Positions 1-7,420 of a DNA stretch of 64,000 bases are shown piece after piece. Positions within the stretch are counted from its first letter, which is position 1; each line of letters starts with the position of its first letter. The position numbers and the translations under genes are program-made. This DNA is from Pedobacter steynii (GTDB taxonomy: Bacteria; Bacteroidota; Bacteroidia; Sphingobacteriales; Sphingobacteriaceae): NCBI RefSeq assembly GCF_900103665.1, contig NZ_FNGY01000008.1:186001-250000 (forward strand). Direction: 5' to 3'. The notes under the pieces are model-generated. The model was not told the DNA's origin and ran no database searches. It saw only the letters and a list, made by a program, of their open reading frames with translations.

Positions 1-37
1 CTAAGGACAGCTCTAAAAGCAGGTGGGAGTATTGAGA
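1..37. repeat. Dispersed repeat element, copy A
   Basis: This stretch begins CTAAGGACAG and ends TGGGAGTATTGA and matches positions 2428-2464 over about 37 bp with a few substitutions. It starts 13 bp beyond the stop of the sigma factor gene, just as copy B lies 18 bp beyond the stop of the GH95-like gene. Read on the minus strand each copy would also sit in the leader of the next gene downstream (GH43 for copy B; outside the window for copy A). Function unknown. Confidence 0.6.
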
Positions 38-49
38 AGGAAATTATTT

Positions 50-619
50 TTAAAAAAACAGGAAAAATACATTTGCGCCTAACTTCTCTCTGAGAATTTT
101 AAGGGTATTGTGTATTTGTTTTTTAACGGTAAGTGGACTGGTATTCAACATTTCACCAATCTCCTGATAAGTCATGTGGGCGTTCCTGCTGAGTTCAAAA
201 ACCTTCCTCATTTGCGGCGGCAAAGAAGCGACTTCCTTTTCTACCAAAATGGTCAGTTCTTTTACCCGGATGGCCCAATCCGTAATGTTTTCTCCCTGAT
301 CGAGAAATCCCTGCAAAGAATCCGCATATTCATCTCTGATTTTTTGCCGGTTAAATACATTGATCACACGATTTCTGGTCGCCACATACAGATAGGACGC
401 CAGGCCGGAACTGAGAACCAAGGTGTTTCTATTGTTCCAAATGAAGGCAAACAATTCCTGCAAAATATCCTTTACCTCTTCCCGATGAGGTAAACGTTTG
501 TAGGCATGACGGTAAAGAAGACTATAGTAACGTTTATGAATTTCGTTAAATGCGGCGTGATTACCTTCTGTTAAAAGACGACAAAGTTCCACATCACTAA
601 ATTCCCTATAATCATTCAT
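50..619 (-). CDS. ECF-type RNA polymerase sigma-70 factor
   Basis: A 189-residue sigma factor of the group that in Bacteroidota usually pairs with a FecR-like anti-sigma factor and a TonB-dependent transporter. Region sigma2 covers about residues 25-90 (aromatic YYSLLYRHAYKRLP stretch, then DILQELFAFIW). Region sigma4 covers about residues 125-180 and carries the helix-turn-helix MTYQEIGEMLN. The start is the first ATG (MNDYREFSD), the usual opening of this family. Any FecR partner would lie to the left, outside the window. The nearby GH43 to GH97 genes run in the same direction, so it may belong to a second glycan-uptake unit; that is inference. Confidence 0.9.
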   Translation of the reverse strand: MNDYREFSDVELCRLLTEGNHAAFNEIHKRYYSLLYRHAYKRLPHREEVKDILQELFAFIWNNRNTLVLSSGLASYLYVATRNRVINVFNRQKIRDEYADSLQGFLDQGENITDWAIRVKELTILVEKEVASLPPQMRKVFELSRNAHMTYQEIGEMLNTSPLTVKKQIHNTLKILREKLGANVFFLFF

Positions 620-835
620 AAACTAGCAATCGCCTTTAAAAGGGCATAAAGATAAGCCTATTGTCTCCGTTCACACAGAAATAATGTCAAAAATATCCGT
701 TATACAATCCCGACTCTTATGATCCCCCACCATAAAGAGACTTTATAAATAAAGAGCTTTTCCTTTACTCCGGACGATAATATCGTTTTGGAACAGAAAA
801 AACTCTTTATACTTTTTTTAGTTCAGACACTGAAC

Positions 836-2395
836 TTATTTATCATCAAAGCGAAACCAATTAAAATCCGCATATCCACCTATACCAGAATCCCCGGTGC
901 TATAATTAAATAAGGCGAAACGGTTGGCAGTCCAATCCAATCCCAGCGCCATATTTAAGGTATTGCCAATGGTCTGATATTTTTTTCCATCTGTACTGTA
1001 GGCAAAAGAAGCCGTGTATCCGATATGGGTAACATTTGCCTTAACCCAGAGCTTATTACCCGTAAAGGGAACGGTTGTAACCAGACTGTCGGCATTCATC
1101 ATGACTATGGATTTTTGCCCGGCTTTTTGTTGAACTGCTACAAAAGCATAGGGAAACTGAAAAATACCAAAACCTGCTACATTTCCATCCTTTAAAGCGG
1201 TAACGTCTATTTCGACAGTACCACTTGATTGTGGTCCCTGCACTCTTTGTGTTAGGGTATTTCTGGCCTCAGAAAGTTTTGTTGCCTTGCCGGCTTTCAA
1301 ACGTAAATAACCCTTACGCTCGTTAAGAGACCATTTTTGATCATCCGGATTGTGGTTCCATTGCCATTGTAAGCCAAGTTTTGCCGCACTAAATTCGTCG
1401 GATGTTGCCGGAACTGTGATTGGGTATGTTTTTCCTACATCAGGTTTTTTAAACGTTTCTACCCCTTTTCCTTTATCTCCCAACATAGGCCAGCCATCTA
1501 CCCAGGTAACCGGTTCCAGATTAGGCACGCGGCCTATAGGACCACGATCCTGCATAATGATAAACCACCAGCTCCCATCTTTCAACTGGACCATCCCACC
1601 CTGATGCAAACCATTGCCGGGATAAGTATGGTCATCATTGATGATCTCTTTTGCCTCATAAGGCCCGTAGATATCGTCTGCCCTCAAGCAAATTTGCCGG
1701 CCTGTTGTACCTCCGGTAGAGCCCAGAAGATAATACTTGCCATTAATCTTATAAGTATGAGAACCTTCCAGGTAAGGAAATTTGCGGTTATTATAAATTT
1801 CTTTCTGAGGGGTTTTCACTGATAAGGCATCTGCATTTAATTCAGTGATAAACAGTTTTTCCTGTCCGTGGGCAACATATACCTTCCCGTCATCATCAAA
1901 AAACAATCCCGGATCGTATAAATATTCTTTAAAAATAGTTCTCGTCCAGGGGCCTTTCGGGTCTTTGGCAGTACATATTGAAAAATTTCCCGGGTCGGTA
2001 GCTGAACTGCGAGGGGTACAAAAGCCGACATAAAAGGTGCCATTATGGTAACGGATTGTGTTTGCCCATGAGCCTTTCAGATAAGCATTTCCGCCTTTCA
2101 TGTCATAGCGCGGGTCTTCCTCATATTTTGGCACTGCATAACCGGCCATTTCCCAGTTTACCAAATCCCTGGACCTCGCTACCGGGCTCCCCGGAACATA
2201 ATGCATGCTGGTGGATACAAAGTAAAAATAATCGTCCACCCGAATGATATCCGGATCAGGCCAATCTCCCCACATCAGCGGGTTGGTAAATGTCCCGTTT
2301 CCATTATCAGGGGTATAAACTGATGGGGTCTTTTTTTGGGCAACCAATACCTGGGAACCGATCAGTAATAAAAAAAGTAAAAAGTGTTTCTTCAT
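836..2395 (-). CDS. Glycoside hydrolase family 43 (beta-xylosidase / alpha-L-arabinofuranosidase-like)
   Basis: A 519-residue exported enzyme with a signal peptide ending near residue 20 (LVAQ). The five-bladed GH43 propeller fills about residues 35-325. The three family acids can be placed: general base Asp47 in WPDPDI, the pKa-tuning Asp161 in DPGLF and the general acid Glu210 in YLEGSH. Residues 330-519 form a beta-sandwich like the C-terminal domain of beta-xylosidases. Members remove xylose or arabinofuranose from plant polysaccharides, but the exact substrate cannot be read from sequence. It is the last of four same-strand hydrolase genes, and a decayed copy of its 5' end lies at 4875-4962. 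Confidence 0.88.
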   Translation of the reverse strand: MKKHFLLFLLLIGSQVLVAQKKTPSVYTPDNGNGTFTNPLMWGDWPDPDIIRVDDYFYFVSTSMHYVPGSPVARSRDLVNWEMAGYAVPKYEEDPRYDMKGGNAYLKGSWANTIRYHNGTFYVGFCTPRSSATDPGNFSICTAKDPKGPWTRTIFKEYLYDPGLFFDDDGKVYVAHGQEKLFITELNADALSVKTPQKEIYNNRKFPYLEGSHTYKINGKYYLLGSTGGTTGRQICLRADDIYGPYEAKEIINDDHTYPGNGLHQGGMVQLKDGSWWFIIMQDRGPIGRVPNLEPVTWVDGWPMLGDKGKGVETFKKPDVGKTYPITVPATSDEFSAAKLGLQWQWNHNPDDQKWSLNERKGYLRLKAGKATKLSEARNTLTQRVQGPQSSGTVEIDVTALKDGNVAGFGIFQFPYAFVAVQQKAGQKSIVMMNADSLVTTVPFTGNKLWVKANVTHIGYTASFAYSTDGKKYQTIGNTLNMALGLDWTANRFALFNYSTGDSGIGGYADFNWFRFDDK

Positions 2396-2427
2396 TTAAA
2401 TTTAGTTGTAAAATTGAACTGCTATAG

Positions 2428-2464
2428 CTAAGGACAGTTCAAAAGGCCGTTGGGAGTATTGAAC
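2428..2464. repeat. Dispersed repeat element, copy B
   Basis: Second copy of the element at 1-37, here between the GH95-like gene and the GH43 gene. It contains AGTTCAA and TTGAACT arms that could pair, which copy A keeps only in part. It lies 31 bp upstream of the GH43 start on the minus strand, so a leader or promoter role for GH43 is as possible as a 3' role for the upstream gene. Confidence 0.6.
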
Positions 2465-2481
2465 TATTTTTTGATCAGCAT

Positions 2482-4632
2482 TTACAATGCCTGTAATTCA
2501 ATTGTTTCCTGTTTTGCTGTGTTAAAAGAAAGTCTGTTTCCGGATAAGGTCTCCGCTTTTTTTCCATTCCTAAGGAGGAGTACCCGCTGATTTTGCCATG
2601 GATTGATCAAGCTGCAAGGCCTTCCCTTCTCGCTTTTGATTTTTACGCCGGAAATTACGCCGTTATCCAGGCTCGCGGAAACCAGAAAAGCACCCCAGGT
2701 ACGAATATTTTTGAAGCTTGCATTTTCGTTTTTTGGGATATTGAAGAGTCTGATGACATTGCCGGCACTCATGCACAACATTTCAGTCAGCGCATTTTGT
2801 ACAGTACAGCTGTTTTCTATGCCATGTGGATTGTTCAATTGAAAACCATTTGGATAGGTTCTTAAGGCATATTTATGTAGTTCATTGCTGATCATTACCG
2901 GATCATATCCAACCCGGATTGCCGCCATAAAAAAGCTGTTACTTGTGTTTGAATCGTGCCATCTTTGCATCGCAGAAATGGTGTTTCGCGAAACCGACAA
3001 CAATTCCTCCTTACTATCCAGGGTAATTACACTGGCAGGATAGATGTGCTGGATTCCCAGACCATTATCAGGCCACCAATCCACTCCTTCTTCTGTATAG
3101 CGAAAGACCTGTTGTCCATTTCTGGTTTGGGTTGAATAACCACTAAGGTGATCCAAAATATGCTTCCATTTCTCTTGTCTGCCGGCATCCCGTTTTAGAG
3201 ATGAACTTAAATCCATGATCAGGTCAAAGGCATTTCGGATCAGTCCAATAGATAAGATCGGATTTTTGTCCTTACCCGAGCCCTCGTGAATGGCATCCCC
3301 GTAAATGACATATCTGCCATTTTCAAATTTCAAATAATCCTCCCAAAAGTTCGCAACTGCAAGTGCATAGGGATAGATTTTCTTCCCGTATTCCTCATCA
3401 TAAGTACAGCGCCAGTATTGGGCCATATTCAGTAAGCCATAAGCAGCGTTCGACCGCTGTCCAAAGAATAAGCCACCCTGCTCAAAATTCTGACTGTTCT
3501 TATACTGCGCAAAATCCTTTGTCACCTCGATCCCCAGTGGACCAATCCCTACCGGGTATAATATCCCTCTGGTATGGGTTATATTTTTTGCATACCATTC
3601 TCCTCTGGAGATAAAATCAAGAAGTGGGGCATCATGAGGCGCTGCCTGGAGCAAACGGTTGGCCGAAACCAGCCCGTAAAAAGGAGCCTGGAAATTATAA
3701 TTCAGGTGATAGTCGCCATTCCAGTTTGGCGAGTCTGTGGTGGTCCAGCCAAATATTCCCGGCGGAAATTTCGGGTCTCTGCTGCAAGCCGCCATGGTGT
3801 ATAACCCCTGATAATAAGCTTTCATTAGTACACTGTCCTGAACAGTCAGAGAAGATTTATCCCAATATGCCCTCCACCAGTTGTTGTGTTGTTTTTCAAA
3901 TTTAGCAACCGAACTTCCATTGAGCTGTTTGATTTGATTCAGCACCGATTTCAGTGGGGCCTCCTGCTTGAAATTACTTTGTATCGCCATTGCAATGGTT
4001 ATCGGTTTCCCTGGATGAACCAGTAGTGTTGTATTGCTGGTGTTCAACACCTTTAATGCCACTGCAACGGTTGTTGGAATGTCTACACTGTCCACAAAGG
4101 CACGTTCCAGCCAATCAATTTTTCCGGATTTTCCAGTTTTTAACCTGGCCATGCTATGGTTTGGCGCACGCAGTCCAATGGAGATCTTCAATGCTTCCTG
4201 TACCGCTTTCAGTTCTATAAAAATCAGGTTATTTGCAGCGGAGACCCATGATTTTAGTGCGAGTTGCTGATTCCCTTTCTTTAGGAAAGTTCTGGTTATC
4301 CCGTTACTCAGCAATTGTTCCGCAGTAAAATCAGCATCTTTCAAACCTTCGATATTTATATCTAATACCGCTGCAACACGTGGTCCTGATAAACCATCGG
4401 CTTTTGAACGCAACCGCCAAAAGTCATTTTTAGCCACGTAAAAAGAAAGGCTGTTTCCTTTGTAGCCGATACTCATCGTCAAGTCACCATTTCCCATTAA
4501 CGGGGCGTCTATAGCCACATTGGCAGGAGTTTTAACAGGAGCTTTAGTCCAGCTGTTTTTATAAGCCGGCGATTGGGCAAAGGCTGCGAAAGACAGCAAT
4601 TGCGCAAAAATAATTGCGAAAAAAATCTTCAT
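2482..4632 (-). CDS. GH95-like (alpha/alpha)6 six-hairpin glycosidase, exported
   Basis: A 716-residue protein with a signal peptide ending near residue 20 (AFAQ). An N-terminal beta-sandwich opens with PLMGNGDLTMS (residues 44-54), the same opening motif as GH95 and DUF5703 proteins. The helical barrel carries GDYHLNYNFQ; its N311-Y-N313 resembles the catalytic Asn-X-Asn of GH95. A glutamate in IHEGSG (Glu450) is the likely proton donor and Glu606 in HGIEN takes the place of the Asp that activates the asparagine in GH95. Family assignment is therefore a distant relative of GH95, not a confirmed member. It lies downstream of a full GH95 gene in the same direction, suggesting a shared substrate with fucosyl or galactosyl caps. 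Confidence 0.7.
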   Translation of the reverse strand: MKIFFAIIFAQLLSFAAFAQSPAYKNSWTKAPVKTPANVAIDAPLMGNGDLTMSIGYKGNSLSFYVAKNDFWRLRSKADGLSGPRVAAVLDINIEGLKDADFTAEQLLSNGITRTFLKKGNQQLALKSWVSAANNLIFIELKAVQEALKISIGLRAPNHSMARLKTGKSGKIDWLERAFVDSVDIPTTVAVALKVLNTSNTTLLVHPGKPITIAMAIQSNFKQEAPLKSVLNQIKQLNGSSVAKFEKQHNNWWRAYWDKSSLTVQDSVLMKAYYQGLYTMAACSRDPKFPPGIFGWTTTDSPNWNGDYHLNYNFQAPFYGLVSANRLLQAAPHDAPLLDFISRGEWYAKNITHTRGILYPVGIGPLGIEVTKDFAQYKNSQNFEQGGLFFGQRSNAAYGLLNMAQYWRCTYDEEYGKKIYPYALAVANFWEDYLKFENGRYVIYGDAIHEGSGKDKNPILSIGLIRNAFDLIMDLSSSLKRDAGRQEKWKHILDHLSGYSTQTRNGQQVFRYTEEGVDWWPDNGLGIQHIYPASVITLDSKEELLSVSRNTISAMQRWHDSNTSNSFFMAAIRVGYDPVMISNELHKYALRTYPNGFQLNNPHGIENSCTVQNALTEMLCMSAGNVIRLFNIPKNENASFKNIRTWGAFLVSASLDNGVISGVKIKSEKGRPCSLINPWQNQRVLLLRNGKKAETLSGNRLSFNTAKQETIELQAL

Positions 4633-4784
4633 ATCTTACTTATTTAAGGCGTTAAGCCTCATTGTTGGTGATTACTTTTCTTTTACGGTCAGATTCTAGT
4701 TTTGTATTTAATCCTTTGTTCATCCCCATAAGTATTCCGGGGCAAAGCACTGCGGAGCCAACCTACCTAATTCCATCCCAACGG

Positions 4785-4858
4785 TTCAACTGTTATTGAT
4801 TGAAAAAAATACGCTATCTGATCAAATCGCCTTTTTTTGCGTCAAAATAACAGTTGAA
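4785..4858. repeat. 13-bp perfect inverted repeat with 48-nt spacer
   Basis: TTCAACTGTTATT at 4785-4797 is the exact reverse complement of AATAACAGTTGAA at 4846-4858. The spacer is AT-rich. It lies about 150-225 bp upstream of the GH95-like gene start. It could be an operator pair, an mRNA hairpin or the trace of an excised element; nothing in the sequence decides this. Confidence 0.65.
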
Positions 4859-4874
4859 GAGCATCATCAGGGTC

Positions 4875-4962
4875 GGATCAATCTGCCCGCATTAGCGGGT
4901 TGGTAAATGTCCCGTTTCTATTATCGGGGATATCAGCTGATGTTTTTTTTTTTGCAACCAAT
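4875..4962 (-). pseudogene. Relic of a GH43 gene 5' region
   Basis: These 88 bp align with 2253-2348 inside the GH43 gene, in the same orientation, including a 24-bp identical block (4894-4917 with 2277-2300) and the flanking words GGATCA and GCAACCAAT. The matched GH43 segment encodes about residues 16-48, from the signal-peptide end to the catalytic WPDPD motif. Small deletions break the frame here. The simplest reading is a former second GH43 gene, mostly deleted. Confidence 0.75.
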
Positions 4963-4970
4963 CGTCAGTG

Positions 4971-7298
4971 TTAGTTGAAAGAAGCTACCAGCTTTTGCCC
5001 TTTATTCAGGGTCACTTCATAAACATCACCTGCTTTTGTGATCCCCTTCAGGTTCCATTTTGGTGCCCTTCCATCAAAGTTATCCTTGATGCGCAACTTT
5101 CCGGATTTAGCGGCGCTAATGCTGAAGCTTGTTGTTTTATTGTTTTTTCTTACTGCTGAAACCATAAAACCACCTTCGGCTCTCAAATTAGTAAATGACG
5201 CATCAGCCCATTTTTTAGGCATCGCAGGGAAAACACGGATTACTCCCGTATGAACGTCTCCAGGTGTAGCGCTCCAGCTTTGCAATAACATTTCATGTAC
5301 TGCCTGTGAGGCAAGGAAGTTTCCTTCTAATGTAAAGGGCCTATAGGTAAAACCCGAGTAACCGCTTTTCGTCTGATCGCCGTTTACATGAAAGCCATTG
5401 CGCAAAACAAAGGCTTTGACGAAGATGTCCAGGTTTTTAACAGCAGCTTCCCCATCTCCTACTCTCGCCCTCAGGCAACTCATCCAGGAAAAGGTGTAAC
5501 CTACCCAACTGCGGGTGCCTAATTTATCCCAGCTTTTAGTGCTGGCTTCTATCATTTGCTGATCTTTTTTATTTCCTTCGCTGGTAATCAGGTTAAAGGG
5601 ATAGATTCCGATTATGTTAGATAAGTGACGGTGACTGCTGGTCAGTTCGTACTTCGCATCCAAAAGCAGTGTGCCATCCGCTTTGGTGTGAAAATCACCC
5701 AGGGCCAATGCAGCAGCTGCCCATTTCTTTGCATCTGCAGGCTTACCCATTTCCTCAGCCATTTCCTTTAAAGAGAGGAACAACATTTTTATACTCATCA
5801 AATCATAATTGCTATTGGGCTGCAGCCAGGCTTTCGGACTATCGTCGAAAATTTCCGGAGAAGAAGAAAGTGGGAGTTTAAGCAGGCCATTGCTGTCTTT
5901 TTTGAGTAAACCCAACATGCATTCTCCAACATCGGAACTCCATGGGTAAGCTTTTTCCTTCAGGAAAGCATCATCAGCGGTATACAACCAATGCAGGTAG
6001 AATAAATGCGCACTCCAGGCACTCATGGATGGCGACATGCTGTATTGCCCCCAGCCTCCTAAAGGCTGACCAGAATAAGACATCACACCGGGACAAGCCA
6101 GGCCGGAAGTACCATAAAAATCCCTGGCGAAATCCTGGAAGAAAGTACGGCGCTCCCAAAGGAAATTCAGGTAAGATGCACCTTCATCGTATCTGCCGGA
6201 TTGCTGATAAGCGATATAGGTCATTTGTGTATTCAGGTCGTTGTGGTAATCTCCTTTCCAGGGAGGTAAAGTACCGTTATCAGCAGTCCAGACCCCTTGA
6301 AGTGGCATCGGCGGTGCTTTTAAACGGGAGGCGGCACCATAAAAATATTGTACCAGGTTGTATTGTTTCTGAACTGCTGTATCAGGGACGCTTACACTTG
6401 ATTTTTCCCAGAATTCCTTCCACCATTTTACATGTGGTTTACGCATGGCCTGATATCCTTTATTCAATGCTGCAGTACATCGCTGACGGGCAAGGGCCAA
6501 AGGATCTTTACTGTCTGTTGTAGAAGTTATCGTCAGCGCAATCAGTGTTTCATTACCATTTTTCTTTGTATCAATATACACGCAATATTTAAGTCCGTCT
6601 GCGGCTTCCTGGATGTACCATTCTGCATTGGCCGACTTCCCTTTTATCGCCTCAGGATAACCGAGTTTGCTAACCGATCCTCCGCTGCTTGGTCCGCCAT
6701 CTCCTTTTGTGTTTTTACGAAACACATCCATTGGGCTAAACAACTGCACGGCATCCGGGACTGTTCCTTTAATCGATAGTAAGGCCACCGGATCAGTGGC
6801 GCTGTAAAAAGTATTCAAGACCGCTCCGGAGTTGAATCTTGCAATTCCTTCGGCAGTTGCCTCCATCAATTCAAAATCCTTTACCAGTTCCTTAACAGGG
6901 AATTTTAGCTCGATCCGCCCGCCTGGCAGTTTAGTCGGACTTACGCCATGATAAGCCTCATCCCACCAGGAGCCTACAGTTTTAAATTCCCCTTTGGCAA
7001 TCATGTCTGCTCCTTTTTGATAGGTATATTTTTTCCACCATTCTTTTTCTCCATGGGTACGCTCATCCCATAAATCTCCTCTGTCTAAAGATAGTCTGAT
7101 GGTATTTTGTTCGCCCCATAACAGACCGCCCATTAAGCCATTGCCTAAAGGAAGTGCTTCGTCCCAGGTGCTGACAGGCGCCTTAAGGATGAGATTATAG
7201 GCGGATTCGGGTAGTTTAGGTTGTTGGGCATTGACAGATAAGCTTCCACAGATATTTAAAATAAGGAAGCTGGTTTTTAAAACAGTAGTTCTGTACAT
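4971..7298 (-). CDS. Glycoside hydrolase family 95 (alpha-L-fucosidase / alpha-L-galactosidase type), variant active site
   Basis: A 775-residue exported enzyme with a signal peptide ending about residue 25 (VNAQ). The N-terminal beta-domain has LPLGNGLMGG (49-58), followed by the GH95 helical barrel. The proton-donor glutamate is present (Glu482 in SSSPE). The base pair of the family is altered: the usual Asn-X-Asn is D354-L-N356 in GDYHNDLNTQM, and the Asp expected before GNF is Glu658 (TLEGNF). By comparison with the Bifidobacterium enzyme AfcA this suggests a different way of activating water, or a different substrate. Length and C-terminal beta-sandwich are normal. It heads the minus-strand pair with the GH95-like gene, 338 bp apart. 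Confidence 0.85.
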   Translation of the reverse strand: MYRTTVLKTSFLILNICGSLSVNAQQPKLPESAYNLILKAPVSTWDEALPLGNGLMGGLLWGEQNTIRLSLDRGDLWDERTHGEKEWWKKYTYQKGADMIAKGEFKTVGSWWDEAYHGVSPTKLPGGRIELKFPVKELVKDFELMEATAEGIARFNSGAVLNTFYSATDPVALLSIKGTVPDAVQLFSPMDVFRKNTKGDGGPSSGGSVSKLGYPEAIKGKSANAEWYIQEAADGLKYCVYIDTKKNGNETLIALTITSTTDSKDPLALARQRCTAALNKGYQAMRKPHVKWWKEFWEKSSVSVPDTAVQKQYNLVQYFYGAASRLKAPPMPLQGVWTADNGTLPPWKGDYHNDLNTQMTYIAYQQSGRYDEGASYLNFLWERRTFFQDFARDFYGTSGLACPGVMSYSGQPLGGWGQYSMSPSMSAWSAHLFYLHWLYTADDAFLKEKAYPWSSDVGECMLGLLKKDSNGLLKLPLSSSPEIFDDSPKAWLQPNSNYDLMSIKMLFLSLKEMAEEMGKPADAKKWAAAALALGDFHTKADGTLLLDAKYELTSSHRHLSNIIGIYPFNLITSEGNKKDQQMIEASTKSWDKLGTRSWVGYTFSWMSCLRARVGDGEAAVKNLDIFVKAFVLRNGFHVNGDQTKSGYSGFTYRPFTLEGNFLASQAVHEMLLQSWSATPGDVHTGVIRVFPAMPKKWADASFTNLRAEGGFMVSAVRKNNKTTSFSISAAKSGKLRIKDNFDGRAPKWNLKGITKAGDVYEVTLNKGQKLVASFN

Positions 7299-7352
7299 TG
7301 TAGTTTGGTCTCAGGTTGGTTGGTCGTGTGTGTTGCAGTTGTGGTTAACAAA

Positions 7353-7360
7353 CAAAGCTA
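7353..7360 (-). promoter_or_regulatory. Candidate -7 box for the GH95 gene
   Basis: On the minus strand the sequence is TAGCTTTG, an exact match to the Bacteroidota housekeeping -7 consensus TAnnTTTG, 55 bp upstream of the GH95 start. No convincing -33 TTG was found at the usual distance. Confidence 0.45.
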
Positions 7361-7395
7361 ACCGGGTCTATTCAATCCATAAATAGACTAATGCA

Positions 7396-7420
7396 TTATT
7401 TTACTGGATTATCCGACGGA
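7396..7420. repeat. Direct repeat, left copy (21 bp exact)
   Basis: Positions 7396-7416 are identical to 11883-11903, and after one mismatch a further three bases match. The left copy includes the last codons and stop of the GH97 gene; the right copy lies just past the cinA stop. Same orientation, 4.5 kb apart. Confidence 0.75.

Larger units (their letters stand above)
4633..4970. other. 338-bp intergenic region with gene relic and inverted repeat
   Basis: This gap separates the GH95-like gene (starting leftward at 4632) from the end of the GH95 gene (4971). It contains a 13-bp perfect inverted repeat (4785-4797 with 4846-4858) and, at 4875-4962, a decayed duplicate of the beginning of the GH43 gene. 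No intact gene is present, and no clear TAnnTTTG box was seen for the GH95-like gene. Confidence 0.7.

Noticed and set aside
110..493. Open frame opposite the first sigma factor gene
   Set aside because: It lies wholly antisense to a well supported sigma factor, has no family features and mirrors its codons.
821..835. GTTCAG/CTGAAC hairpin just past the GH43 stop as its terminator
   Set aside because: The stem is only 6 bp and on the coding strand it is followed by an A run, not a T run.
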